NCBI GenBank assembly: GCA_009929615.1
Contig: SAAB01000006.1
Coordinates: forward strand, 29,672-93,671
Length of the DNA: 64,000 nucleotides
Reading direction: 5' to 3'
DNA from: Clostridia bacterium
GTDB taxonomy: Bacteria > Bacillota > Clostridia > Lachnospirales > Lachnospiraceae
The translations under genes and the position numbers were made by a program. Below, in pieces: positions 50,246-59,612 of the stretch (positions within the stretch are counted from its first letter, which is position 1; every line of letters starts with the position of its first letter). Below the pieces are notes generated by a model. It did no database searches. It saw only the letters and a program-made list of their open reading frames with translations, and had not been told where the DNA came from.

Positions 50246-50381
50246 AAAAATTCCTCCACTCGTATAAATATTGGTTATTGAACCCAATTATAGTCTTATT
50301 AATTCAGAAAATCAATGGTAATATTCCCATCAAGCCATACAATTTTTTCATATCTGACATAACCTGACGTTAATCAATATT

Positions 50382-50900
50382 TTACATATCTATCTTTAAT
50401 TCCTTTAATTTTGACTTTCGGACATACATTTTAAAGCAGTATTCCAAATTAAAATAGGTCTTTTCTTCACTGTCTGCGGCCACTACAAAATCATCCATCT
50501 TATCCAGATTCGGGAACCAGGTATCTGCCTGATAAGCAAAATCCATCACTGTTACATGCGCCACATCGCAATAAGGAAGCATCTGTTCATAAATGCTGGC
50601 ACCGCCGATAACGTAAACATCCTCAGATTTGAACTGCTTAACATATTCCAAAGCTTCATCCACACTGTGCACAACCACTGCATCCGGAATCTTTAAATCT
50701 TTCTGACGGGTAATAACGACATTCGTTCTATTCTTAAGCGGCCGTCCATTCGGAAAGCTCTCCAATGTTTTGCGTCCCATCACGACAACTTTGCCCGTTG
50801 TCGTTTCTCTGAAAAACTTCATATCCTCGGGAATGCTGTTTAAAAGTTTATTTTCATTACCTATAGCCCAATTCTTATCCACTGCTACAATAATATTCAT
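50382..50900 (-). CDS. folA: Dihydrofolate reductase
   Basis: 172 residues. MNIIVAVDKNWAIGNENKLL, VVMGRKTLESFPNGRPLKNRTNVVITR, VYVIGGASIYEQMLPYC: NADPH and folate sites complete. Regenerates tetrahydrofolate oxidised by ThyA, whose gene ends 12 bases upstream. Confidence 0.96.
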   Translation of the reverse strand: MNIIVAVDKNWAIGNENKLLNSIPEDMKFFRETTTGKVVVMGRKTLESFPNGRPLKNRTNVVITRQKDLKIPDAVVVHSVDEALEYVKQFKSEDVYVIGGASIYEQMLPYCDVAHVTVMDFAYQADTWFPNLDKMDDFVVAADSEEKTYFNLEYCFKMYVRKSKLKELKIDM

Positions 50901-50912
50901 CTGTTCTTCCCC

Positions 50913-51743
50913 CTAAACTGCAATCGGAATGTTCGTAATCTGTGGCCCGGTCTGATAGTTTTCTAATTTCACATCATCTGTCGTAAAATCATAAAAATTC
51001 TTAATCTCTGGATTTATCCAAAATGTTGGTGCCGGCAATGGTTCTCTGGAAATCAGTTCCTTAATTAATGGCACATGTCTGTCATAAATATGGGCATCAG
51101 CTATAACATGAACCAGTTCTCCGGCCTTTAAGCCGCTAACCTGGGCTATCATATGCAAAAGTACCGCATACTGAACCACATTCCAGTTATTCGCTGCCAG
51201 AATATCCTGTGAACGTTGATTTAATACCGCATTCAGCTTATCATCCGTTACATTAAAAGTCATGCTGTAAGCACAAGGATAAAGATTCATCTCATGCAAA
51301 TCCTGATGTACATAAATATTCGTCATAATACGACGGCTGTACGGGTTGTCCTTTAAATCAAACAAGACTCTGTCCACCTGGTCCATCATGCCCTCTTTAT
51401 ACTGGTGCTTTACGCCGAGCTGATAACCATAGGCCTTCCCGATGGAACCGTCTTCATCCGCCCATTCATCCCATATACTGCTTTTTAAATCATTGATATT
51501 ATTAGACTTTTTCTGCCAAATCCATAAAATCTCATCCACTGCACTTTTAAAAGCAGTTCGTCTGAGTGTCAATGCCGGAAATTCTTTAGAAAGGTCATAG
51601 CGGTTGACGACTCCAAAACGTTTAATCGTATAGGCAGAACTTCCGTCTTCCCATTTCGGACGTACTTTTTCTCCCTCAGTACTATATCCATTATCCAGAA
51701 TATCCTGACACATATCTATAAATAATTTATCTGCGTAACTCAT
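50913..51743 (-). CDS. thyA: Thymidylate synthase
   Basis: 276 residues from ATG 51743 (GAAAGGGGAATTTT), longer in-frame starts rejected. TAFKSAVDEILWIWQKKSNNI, RIMTNIYVHQDLHEMNLYPCAYSMTF (catalytic Cys), LNQRSQDILAANNWNVVQYAVLLHMIAQ, HIYDRHVPLIKELI. Methylates dUMP. Upstream of folA in one unit. Confidence 0.95.
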   Translation of the reverse strand: MSYADKLFIDMCQDILDNGYSTEGEKVRPKWEDGSSAYTIKRFGVVNRYDLSKEFPALTLRRTAFKSAVDEILWIWQKKSNNINDLKSSIWDEWADEDGSIGKAYGYQLGVKHQYKEGMMDQVDRVLFDLKDNPYSRRIMTNIYVHQDLHEMNLYPCAYSMTFNVTDDKLNAVLNQRSQDILAANNWNVVQYAVLLHMIAQVSGLKAGELVHVIADAHIYDRHVPLIKELISREPLPAPTFWINPEIKNFYDFTTDDVKLENYQTGPQITNIPIAV

Positions 51744-51773
51744 AAAATTCCCCTTTCTCACATAATCCCTTTT

Positions 51774-51803
51774 ATTATAGTATAACTCCCGCCTATCCGT
51801 CAA
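51774..51803 (-). promoter_or_regulatory. thyA-folA promoter
   Basis: On the leftward strand TTGACG (51798-51803), 18 bases, TATAAT (51774-51779). Confidence 0.75.
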
Positions 51804-51893
51804 ACCGGAGAATTCATATTTTCCAATACACAAAATCCCCATTATATGGTAAAATGAATGTGTATGTCCAAATAAGAGGAATGGAGCAATGCT

Positions 51894-52979
51894 ATGAATC
51901 AACGTTTAAATACAATTATGGCTGAATATTATCAGAATATTGATGTGTATAAAAAACTTTCCCATGATGTGAATGATATTATCAACACGCTTCTGGAAGT
52001 GAATAACATTAAGATTTCTAATATGGCAATTCGTATTAAAACAGAAGATGCCCTTCGAAATAAAGTCATGTATAAAAATAAATATACACATTTAGATGAG
52101 ATAACAGATGTTCTCGGTGTACGTATTATCACGCTTTTTGAGAATGATGTGGATACGATTCTCGATTTGCTGGAGAAGACCTTTGAAATTTGCGAAATCG
52201 TCGATAAGCGAAAGAAAGAACGAAACAGCCGTATTGAATTCGGTTACAGTTCTCTTCACGTCGTTGTAAAATTTACCGACAGCCGCTGTGAACTGGTTGA
52301 ATATCAGAAGTTCCAGGATATCCGCTTTGAGATTCAGCTGCGTACCGTACTCCAGCATGCCTGGGCGGAGGTTGAACATGGTTTAGGATATAAGTCCTAC
52401 TATGAGCCTCCGATGAACGTCAAACGTAAACTGAATCGTCTGGCCGCTACTCTGGAGATTCTGGATGAGGAATTTGAAAATATCCGGTATCAGATTGCTT
52501 TATACAATCAAAGTTTTGATAAAGTTGAAAAGATATTAAAAACAGATATTAATAAAGACTCTCTTATTGCCTATGTCAATAACTGTGAACTTCTTAATCA
52601 GATTGTTCAAAGAATCGCTGAGGAACAGGGCTATGCTATTGTCAAAGACCCCAGCTTCATCAGTCATCAGAAACTTCCAACGAAGCTGTCCATGTATGGG
52701 TATCAATATATTCACGAACTTGACGGTGACATTCACCGCTATGAAAAGACCATTTACAGTATTGGCCACGAGATGTGCAGCCGGCTTTATAAGGATAACA
52801 CTTCGATTAACCTCTACAGTTCCATCATGTGGTTTACCTTTATACCGGTGATTAAAAATCTCATTTCCGGCATGGATTCCACCGATGATGATGTGCTTGA
52901 AGACGTTATTTTCGAAACCTTCAAGAAGAACAACAGCTCTATCTTCGAAGTATTTAATCAAAAAACAACACTTAAATAA
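51894..52979 (+). CDS. RelA/SpoT synthetase-domain protein with long C-terminal extension
   Basis: 361 residues. RIKTEDALRNKVMYKNKY, EITDVLGVRIITLFENDV, GYSSLHVVVKF, and FEIQLRTVLQHAWAEVEHGLGYK give the nucleotidyltransferase core to about residue 185. The C-terminal 170 residues (LNRLAATLEILDEEFENIRYQI to FEVFNQKTTLK) are mostly helical. No hydrolase domain. Could make (p)ppGpp or related nucleotide. Divergent from thyA. Confidence 0.85.
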   Translation: MNQRLNTIMAEYYQNIDVYKKLSHDVNDIINTLLEVNNIKISNMAIRIKTEDALRNKVMYKNKYTHLDEITDVLGVRIITLFENDVDTILDLLEKTFEICEIVDKRKKERNSRIEFGYSSLHVVVKFTDSRCELVEYQKFQDIRFEIQLRTVLQHAWAEVEHGLGYKSYYEPPMNVKRKLNRLAATLEILDEEFENIRYQIALYNQSFDKVEKILKTDINKDSLIAYVNNCELLNQIVQRIAEEQGYAIVKDPSFISHQKLPTKLSMYGYQYIHELDGDIHRYEKTIYSIGHEMCSRLYKDNTSINLYSSIMWFTFIPVIKNLISGMDSTDDDVLEDVIFETFKKNNSSIFEVFNQKTTLK

Positions 52980-52983
52980 AAAT

Positions 52984-53030
52984 TGGCCGGACCCGGGTAT
53001 TGTAACCCGGGTCCAGCCTTATTTTTTTAT
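52984..53030. terminator. Terminator between relA-like and EFR1 genes
   Basis: GGACCCGGGT and ACCCGGGTCC form a 10-bp GC-rich stem (52989-53014) extended by GGCC/AGCC; TTTTTTT follows at 53022. Confidence 0.9.
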
Positions 53031-53785
53031 AGGAAGAGTTCATTCTCTTTCCGATTTGAACAGTTCTTTTTCATAGCCATTGATGCAACATTTAATTTAA
53101 CCCGGTTGACTACCCGTGCTTTGTTGGGACAAACCGCGATACATCGCATACAGGATATACACTTGTCCTTGTCCACTGTATCCGGTGCTGCCTCCGGAAT
53201 TGCCCCCACCGGACATAACTGTACACAAGCGCCGCATTTTGTACACTGTTTCTTCACGGAAGGTTTTAAAGGAACACCTTTGTATTCTTTATAGGGACGT
53301 TTGCCCGGAAGTTCAATATTCTCACAGCCCTGTCCGTCTTTTATTTTATGAAATATCTTCTCGCCATAAAGGGCAAGTTCCTTTTTATCCTTTGCATCCG
53401 GTCTTCCTGCTGCAAACTGATGCATGATGGAATGCTCGGCAACCGCTGCAATAGCAGCCGTGCAACAAAAATTTCTTTCAACCAAATAATCCTCTAATTC
53501 AATTAGGGTATCTTCATAGGCTCTGTTGCCATAGACAACCGTTAATACTGCTTTCGCCTGATTTCCTTTAAAGGATTTCATTCTTTCCAGTGCCGCACCG
53601 GGAACCCTTCCACCATACGAAGGAACACCTACAATACAGACATCCTCCTCAGAAAAATTGATTTTCTCCTCACTATCTCTTCTGCTTAAATCTACTGCTT
53701 CATAATCCCCAAACTTTCCAGCTATCAGCTTCACAATCTTCTCCGTACTCCCCGTCGGACTAAAATATATTCCATAAACACTCAT
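53027..53785 (-). CDS. EFR1-type flavodoxin-ferredoxin
   Basis: 252 residues. Flavodoxin-like domain GIYFSPTGSTEKIVKLIA, VPSYGGRVPGAALERMKSFKG, then two [4Fe-4S] motifs CTKCGACVQLCPVGAI and CISCMRCIAVCPNKAR at about residues 180-225. A small electron carrier. Single gene. Confidence 0.92.
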   Translation of the reverse strand: MSVYGIYFSPTGSTEKIVKLIAGKFGDYEAVDLSRRDSEEKINFSEEDVCIVGVPSYGGRVPGAALERMKSFKGNQAKAVLTVVYGNRAYEDTLIELEDYLVERNFCCTAAIAAVAEHSIMHQFAAGRPDAKDKKELALYGEKIFHKIKDGQGCENIELPGKRPYKEYKGVPLKPSVKKQCTKCGACVQLCPVGAIPEAAPDTVDKDKCISCMRCIAVCPNKARVVNRVKLNVASMAMKKNCSNRKENELFL

Positions 53786-53849
53786 TATAAACTCCCCTGT
53801 TTCTGTATTTTAAATACTACCAAAAGAACCTCCAGCAGCGACTTTTAGA

Positions 53850-53902
53850 TAAAAAGATATGCCGGAGCAGACATTTCACAGTCTGTCTCCGGCATACTTT
53901 TT
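53850..53902. terminator. Terminator after hflX
   Basis: ATATGCCGGAG and CTCCGGCATA form a strong stem around GCAGACATTTCACAGTCTGT, with T-runs on both strands. Confidence 0.85.
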
Positions 53903-53908
53903 ATCCCA

Positions 53909-55168
53909 TTAAAACTCCAACTGAGCATAAACATCTTTTGGTACATAAGCCCGGACAAAAATGCCCTCAGGCCTGTATTCTTCTTCCAACAACTGCCCAT
54001 ACTTACGTATAACCGCAATATCACCTGCCCGGTTATAATCAAAAACCCTCTCAATAAGGACCTTCGACTCCCGAAGAATCTCTTCAAGCGCCTCTTTCAC
54101 CGCATCCAGACCTATCTGTTTTTTTGCCGCTATCTGTAAGGTCTTTTCCGCTCTGAAATCTCGCAAGCCTTCGAATAAAGCTCCTTCTTCCAATCGGTCT
54201 ACCTTATTAAACAGAGTAATAATCGGTTTCTCACCAACTTCTAATTCTGTCAATGTATCATAAACAACGTACATATGGATATCCATCTGTGGATTAGAAG
54301 CATCCACAACATGGAGAATGATATCTGCATATTTTGCTTCTTCCAAAGTGCTTCGGAAAGCATTAATTAAATGATGCGGAAGTTTCCGAATAAATCCGAC
54401 CGTATCTGTCAGAAGAATTTCCTGACCACTGTCCAATTTCAAATTTCTTGTTGTCGGATCAAGCGTTGCAAAAAGCTTATCTTCTTCTAAAACACCTGCA
54501 CCTGTTAATTGATTTAACAAGGTTGACTTTCCTGCATTTGTATATCCTACAATAGCAACAACCGGAACCTGATTCCGGCTTCGCTGCTGTCTTGCGACCT
54601 CTCTGTGTCTCTTCACTGCATCTAATTCCTGTTTTAACTGAGAAATCCGGTCTCGAATCAGACGACGGTCAATTTCCAGCTTTTTCTCTCCGGGGCCACG
54701 GGTACCAATACCACCACCCAGACGGGACAGGGATTTACCAAGGCCTGTAAGCCGGGTGGAACGATAACGCAGCTGTGCCAGTTCAACCTGAATCTTACCT
54801 TCTCTCGTTGATGCCCTCTGTGCAAAAATATCAAGAATAATTAAGGTTCTGTCCATAACCTTAGTTTCCAACATGTCCTGGAGATTTCCCAGCTGAGCCG
54901 GTGACAATTCATCATCACAGATAATGCCTGTCGCATCCAGCTCCCAGATTAGTTCCTTTAATTCTTCGATTTTTCCTTTTCCAAGATAGGTTCCCGGATG
55001 AGGTGCTTCACGATTCTGAATAAGACGTCCAACGGTCTGGGCTCCGGCAGTCCTTGCCAATTCTTCCAACTCATCCAGAGACTGTTCTGTATCCTCTCCA
55101 TCCTGGGAGGATACACCTACCAAAATAACCTTTTCGTCTAATTCTTTTGTTTCATATACTTCTGCCAT
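53909..55168 (-). CDS. hflX: GTPase HflX
   Basis: 419 residues. N-terminal domain VGVSSQDGEDTEQSLDELEELARTAG, GTYLGKGKIEEL, FAQRASTREGKIQVELAQLRYR (HflX signature); GTPase: AIVGYTNAGKSTLLNQL, DTVGFIRKLPHHL, NKVDRLEEG. Ribosome-splitting GTPase in stress. Confidence 0.95.
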   Translation of the reverse strand: MAEVYETKELDEKVILVGVSSQDGEDTEQSLDELEELARTAGAQTVGRLIQNREAPHPGTYLGKGKIEELKELIWELDATGIICDDELSPAQLGNLQDMLETKVMDRTLIILDIFAQRASTREGKIQVELAQLRYRSTRLTGLGKSLSRLGGGIGTRGPGEKKLEIDRRLIRDRISQLKQELDAVKRHREVARQQRSRNQVPVVAIVGYTNAGKSTLLNQLTGAGVLEEDKLFATLDPTTRNLKLDSGQEILLTDTVGFIRKLPHHLINAFRSTLEEAKYADIILHVVDASNPQMDIHMYVVYDTLTELEVGEKPIITLFNKVDRLEEGALFEGLRDFRAEKTLQIAAKKQIGLDAVKEALEEILRESKVLIERVFDYNRAGDIAVIRKYGQLLEEEYRPEGIFVRAYVPKDVYAQLEF

Positions 55169-55178
55169 ATTACCTCTT

Positions 55179-56474
55179 CTATCTTATCCTTGTCTGGATA
55201 AATGTTCTTTCTCTGACGGCTTCATCATCATCTGCATATTTCTGCAGATAGATATCCAAATATTCTAAAGCCTTTTCCCAGTTTCCGGCATGTTCTGCCG
55301 CTGCAACCTGATTCTTAGAGATAATCCGGTCAAGAAGACGGTTATTCAAAGCGACACCCGTCGTAAAGACTGTTTCTGCTTTGGCATAATCCCCCATCTC
55401 CATCAAACAACTTCCATACTTATTATAAGCATCTGCATCATTCGTCACTGCCGCAACATAGGCTTCAAAATAAGGAATCGCTTCGCTATACTTCTCCTGA
55501 GCCGTATACCACTCTGCATAACCCAGATTTGCGGACACCTCGCCTTTATCTAAAGCCTTTTTAAAGCATTCTTCTGCCGACACATAATCTCCAAGTTTAA
55601 CATATATATTTCCCTGATTCACTAAGTCGCTGCCCTTGCTTCCACCTAAAGTCAGAGCTTCATTCAGTACATCCTCAGCGTCCTTCGTTTTATCCTGATT
55701 CATCAATGCCTGATACAAGGCCAAATAAATCTCATAATTCTTTTTATCTTTTTTTATCGCTGTTCTCAAATCGGTTTCGGCACTTGTGCTGTCACCAACC
55801 TTAACATATTCCATACCACGGAGCATATAAGCATCTGCTGAATCCTCCGAATCAACAATCTGAGTATAGGTCAGAACGGATTCCACATACTGCCCTGCTT
55901 TATCCTGGGTTTCTGCTTTATAGTATAAGATATCCATATCAACCGCTGAAAAACGGCTTTCTTTGCCATCCAATGCCTCATCAAAAGCAGCCAGTGCCTC
56001 ATCATATTTTCCCTGATACAGCAGCGAGATACCAATGGCTCTATGAGCCAGCTGAATATCCCCACTGTTTTTAGCAAGTTCCAGTGATTTATTAAGGGAT
56101 GTCATGGCATCATCATAGAGCTTCAGCTCACTCTGAGCCATTCCCTGGTTCAGATAATACTCACTGTTATTATCATCGTATTCTATAGCACGGGTAAAAT
56201 AGGTGTAGGCCGTCTCATAATCTGCCTGATTATAGGCCTCCATGCCTTTTTTATTCAGTTTATTACCCTCACCAAAATTGCGTACCACATAAAATAATAC
56301 ACAAACAAGGGCTACAACCAGACCAATCTGGATAATACGGCCGAAAATATTACTCTTTTTCTTACGGCCTTTTCCCTTTGGTCTCTTACTGCTTACATTC
56401 TTCGCTGTCTTTATATCTCTGTCCGGAACTTTTTTAATCTTACCGGAATTACTCTTCATAGGTTTCTTTTCCAT
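55179..56474 (-). CDS. TPR-repeat protein with N-terminal membrane anchor
   Basis: 431 residues from ATG 56474 (GGAGG). A Lys-rich N terminus, a helix at ~45-65 (IIQIGLVVALVCVLFYVV), then about ten TPRs: NQADYETAYTYFTRAIEYD, KYDEALAAFDEAL, DYVSAEECFKKAL and so on. Possibly part of an envelope complex. Upstream of hflX by 10 bases. Confidence 0.88.
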   Translation of the reverse strand: MEKKPMKSNSGKIKKVPDRDIKTAKNVSSKRPKGKGRKKKSNIFGRIIQIGLVVALVCVLFYVVRNFGEGNKLNKKGMEAYNQADYETAYTYFTRAIEYDDNNSEYYLNQGMAQSELKLYDDAMTSLNKSLELAKNSGDIQLAHRAIGISLLYQGKYDEALAAFDEALDGKESRFSAVDMDILYYKAETQDKAGQYVESVLTYTQIVDSEDSADAYMLRGMEYVKVGDSTSAETDLRTAIKKDKKNYEIYLALYQALMNQDKTKDAEDVLNEALTLGGSKGSDLVNQGNIYVKLGDYVSAEECFKKALDKGEVSANLGYAEWYTAQEKYSEAIPYFEAYVAAVTNDADAYNKYGSCLMEMGDYAKAETVFTTGVALNNRLLDRIISKNQVAAAEHAGNWEKALEYLDIYLQKYADDDEAVRERTFIQTRIR

Positions 56475-56535
56475 CTTTACCTCCATCACATAACATTAAT
56501 ATTATATGGGGTTGCCATGAAAAAGGCAAGGATTT

Positions 56536-58599
56536 TCAAATTCTTTTCACAGATGGAAAGGCCAACAGCGGAACCGTCAAATCCAAACATGCTATTGAAA
56601 AAAACAAACTGCCAATTCCTAATCCGAATTCCTGAAACAATAAAGTCAGCCCCGCCGCAGATAATGTAAATATCCAACGCCCTGTCCGGGAAGGCGGCAT
56701 TGTCTCATAACTTTGAATAAAGTAAGCCGCCGCCAGACAAACCGAGGCCGAAAAAATATTTGACGGCCGCCCTGCCCATAGAAGCAGTAAAAAAATCAGA
56801 GAATACTCTGCAGGATTCATTCGTTTCACAATCATCCATACAACAGAAAATACCGCCAGAATCCAAAAGTCTTCAATCATAGGAATGCCGTAGGGAGATA
56901 ATAGTATTTTCCCAACAATCACAGGATGAATGGGCGAATGCCCAATCCCTCCAAAAATCTGCTTTCCAATAAGAATAGCCGCCACAGCTCCTAAAGAGAT
57001 CTTCCAGAGGGGCGTATCTAAAGGAAATAGCAATGGAAGCAGCAGCCCTGTAAAACAGGCCGAATAATCATGAATTGATAGATATTCATTGCGTAACATT
57101 TGCCAGAAGTATTCCGAAAGAACCGCCGACAGAACGCCTGTTATAAGCATAGCCACCAGGTGGAGCCGGTCGCCGGGATTTATATAAAATATTCCAATAA
57201 GCAAGGGAATCAGTGCAAAAATACTTTGCTTCATCATGTCATGAATCGTCCCTCTCCGGTGAATGTGGGGTGCACTCTGACTTTTTTCTTCTAACGGCTG
57301 AATACTCTGCCTGTCCAAGGCTTCTGCCTTTAATTCAATATAATCTTCCTTTTTTCCATTCTTTTCTGTAGTTCCCCGCTTCCTTCCCTTTTTCACCTGA
57401 CCCATATACTCCGTCAGTCTTCGTTCCGAAGGGCAGACATAGGAACAGAGACCACATTTGATACAATCAGCCGCTCGATAAGAATCCGGTATTTCCCGGC
57501 CACTGAGATATATGGCTTCAATCTGGTCCGGCATAAGCCCTTGGGGACATACTTCCCGGCATTGGCCACAATGAATACAGGGACCATTTAGAACTTTCGG
57601 TGGTTTTAAAACAATAATACCACATGTTTCCTTCGTCACCCAGGTATTTGGTCCATCAATACTCTTCCCACTTAATGGTCCCCCGTGAATGATAATCCCT
57701 TCCCCGGTTTTTCCGCCACAATAATCAATAACATCCTGAACATTTGTCCCAATGGGCACCCACAGATTTTTGGGGGTTGCCACCTCGCCCGAAACTGTAA
57801 TTCCAACCCTTGTCCAGGGTTCACCGTCATATATGCCGTCATAAAGAGCTGACATTTCTGCCAGAGTAACCAATGCAGCAGAAAGATGTCTGCGTCCCAG
57901 CACCTCGCCCAAAAGTATCTTTTCATTTCCCTTTGGATAACGATGCTTTACCGGTACTACCCATATAGGCCGCTGATTTCCCATATTCTGTCCATATTTT
58001 TTCACACAGTGCTTCATCCGTGCCACAGCATCAAAGGCATCATCATTAATACATATATAAATAGATTCGGCCTCGGCAGCCATCGCTCCGAGAATAGCCC
58101 CTATAATAATTTTCCCTGGGCTCTCCATCATAAGTCGATATCCCGAAGTGATATAGGGTTCATTGGCAAAGCCATTCACCACAAGGATTTCCCTTTTTTG
58201 CAGCATCTGTGCAGGTAAACCAATTCGGTGTAATGCCTGATGTACCGCTTTTTTCCCAAAGTCCATGGCAAAGGGATGCCATTCTTTGGCCTTTTTACTG
58301 TCTCTGCGTATAAGCACACAAGGTTCCTGAATTCCCGGAGCCCTCTGATAATTTGATATTTTTTCAATATACCCGTCAATACTGGCATGAACACAGCATC
58401 CCTGTCCCGGTTCAGTTTCTCCTATAACCTGGCCTCTGCAGACAGATTCCCCCTGTACCACTGTCAGATGACATTGCACGCCCTTTTCCTGCCCCAAAGA
58501 AATGCATACTTTTTCCGGCACATAGCCCTCAAAGGACTTTTCCCGGGTGAGCTGTTCCCATGCCTTTTCATAAATATTGATTCCACGGCTTCTGCCCAT
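56536..58599 (-). CDS. RnfC-RnfD fusion protein
   Basis: 687 residues from ATG 58599. First ~430 residues are RnfC: GYIEKISNY barrel-sandwich, REILVVNGFANEPYITSGYRL (NADH/FMN part), CIHCGQCREVCPQGL and CIKCGLCSYVCPSERRLTEYM (two [4Fe-4S]). Residues ~455-687 form an RnfD-like part: IHDYSACFTGLLLPLLFPLDTPLWKI, GGIGHSPIHPVIVGKILL, six or more helices. The RnfD SGAT flavin-Thr motif is not seen. The other Rnf genes (A, B, E, G) are not in this window. Function uncertain. Confidence 0.85.
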   Translation of the reverse strand: MGRSRGINIYEKAWEQLTREKSFEGYVPEKVCISLGQEKGVQCHLTVVQGESVCRGQVIGETEPGQGCCVHASIDGYIEKISNYQRAPGIQEPCVLIRRDSKKAKEWHPFAMDFGKKAVHQALHRIGLPAQMLQKREILVVNGFANEPYITSGYRLMMESPGKIIIGAILGAMAAEAESIYICINDDAFDAVARMKHCVKKYGQNMGNQRPIWVVPVKHRYPKGNEKILLGEVLGRRHLSAALVTLAEMSALYDGIYDGEPWTRVGITVSGEVATPKNLWVPIGTNVQDVIDYCGGKTGEGIIIHGGPLSGKSIDGPNTWVTKETCGIIVLKPPKVLNGPCIHCGQCREVCPQGLMPDQIEAIYLSGREIPDSYRAADCIKCGLCSYVCPSERRLTEYMGQVKKGRKRGTTEKNGKKEDYIELKAEALDRQSIQPLEEKSQSAPHIHRRGTIHDMMKQSIFALIPLLIGIFYINPGDRLHLVAMLITGVLSAVLSEYFWQMLRNEYLSIHDYSACFTGLLLPLLFPLDTPLWKISLGAVAAILIGKQIFGGIGHSPIHPVIVGKILLSPYGIPMIEDFWILAVFSVVWMIVKRMNPAEYSLIFLLLLWAGRPSNIFSASVCLAAAYFIQSYETMPPSRTGRWIFTLSAAGLTLLFQEFGLGIGSLFFSIACLDLTVPLLAFPSVKRI

Positions 58600-58689
58600 T
58601 ACGTCACACTCCATTTTTTAATACTTGCACAACGCTGCGTAAGTCTTTAAAATAGTATGTGTGCCACTGATTTGAATTATTCTTATAAC

Positions 58690-58725
58690 TAAAAGAAAGA
58701 CAGTATAGCATCCCGCTACACTGCC
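58690..58725 (-). terminator. Terminator after the degV-type gene
   Basis: On the leftward strand GGCAGTGTAGC pairs with GCTATACTGTC around GGGAT, then TTTCTTTT. Confidence 0.75.
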
Positions 58726-58742
58726 TTGCTCTTCTATTAAAA

Positions 58743-59582
58743 TTAAAATGCAATAACGATACCACCATCATTCGCATACATCGTACTAACACCACCGGTA
58801 TCTTCAATCACAATCTGTTTGAAGTTGTAAAGCTTCTCTATCTCTGCCTTAACCAATTCGGCCCGTTCCGGACAGTTACAATGGGAAATAGCAATGGCTT
58901 TCTTTTCAATGTCCGTTCCTCTTTTTCCAATCTCTTCAACCATCTTTTTAAGACCTTTCTTTGTACCTCTGCCCATAGAAAGCTGTGTAATCGTACCCTC
59001 CGGTGTCGATGCCATAACCGGTTTGATATTTAATACACTGACCAAAGTTGCTTTCACACCGGTCAAACGACCATTCTTACGCAATGTGTCCAAGTTGTCC
59101 AGTACAAATAAAGTCGTCTGCTGGCTGATATATTCTTCAACCTTCTCTACCACTTCTTCAAAACTGCATCCTGCCTCAGCATATTCCTTAACCTTCATGG
59201 CAATGAGTGTTTCCCCTGCCGATGCTGAACGTGAATTAAAAATATGAACTTTTTTATTCGGAAATTCTTCCTGAACAAGACGTTGTCCAAGCACTGCACT
59301 GTTATAAGAGCCACTCAATTCTGAAGATAATGTCACGCAGAAAGCTGAAACTTCATCTTCTCCAAAAGCCAGTTTATAATCCTCTGGTGAAGGACAGCTG
59401 GACTTGGGTGAACCCGCAGCAGCATCTACAGCCTTGAGGAACACTTTCTGGTCAAATGAATCATCATCGACATAGTCCACACCATCTACCTGTAATGTTA
59501 AAGGAACCATTTTGATATTTCCTTCTGTTTTCATCTCCGGTGTCAAATCCAGACAGCTGTCAGCAATAATACGATAATCCAT
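58743..59582 (-). CDS. DegV family fatty-acid-binding protein
   Basis: 279 residues from ATG 59582 (GGAGGAGATAAGA). MDYRIIADSCLDLTPEM, SCPSPEDY, TLSSELSGSYNSAVL, NIFNSRSASAGETLIAM-like and ENLDTLRKNGRLTG-like VLDNLDTLRKNGRLTG; a family that presents fatty acids to FakA-like kinases. Confidence 0.93.
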   Translation of the reverse strand: MDYRIIADSCLDLTPEMKTEGNIKMVPLTLQVDGVDYVDDDSFDQKVFLKAVDAAAGSPKSSCPSPEDYKLAFGEDEVSAFCVTLSSELSGSYNSAVLGQRLVQEEFPNKKVHIFNSRSASAGETLIAMKVKEYAEAGCSFEEVVEKVEEYISQQTTLFVLDNLDTLRKNGRLTGVKATLVSVLNIKPVMASTPEGTITQLSMGRGTKKGLKKMVEEIGKRGTDIEKKAIAISHCNCPERAELVKAEIEKLYNFKQIVIEDTGGVSTMYANDGGIVIAF

Positions 59583-59612
59583 TCTTATCTCCTCCATACG
59601 TAGTTTTCATTA

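Noticed and set aside
50246..50381. T-box leader before ilvE
   Set aside because: The gap is too short and no T-box sequence or specifier stem was found.
52536..52961. 141-residue leftward frame
   Set aside because: Antisense shadow of the RelA/SpoT-domain gene, with no ribosome site.
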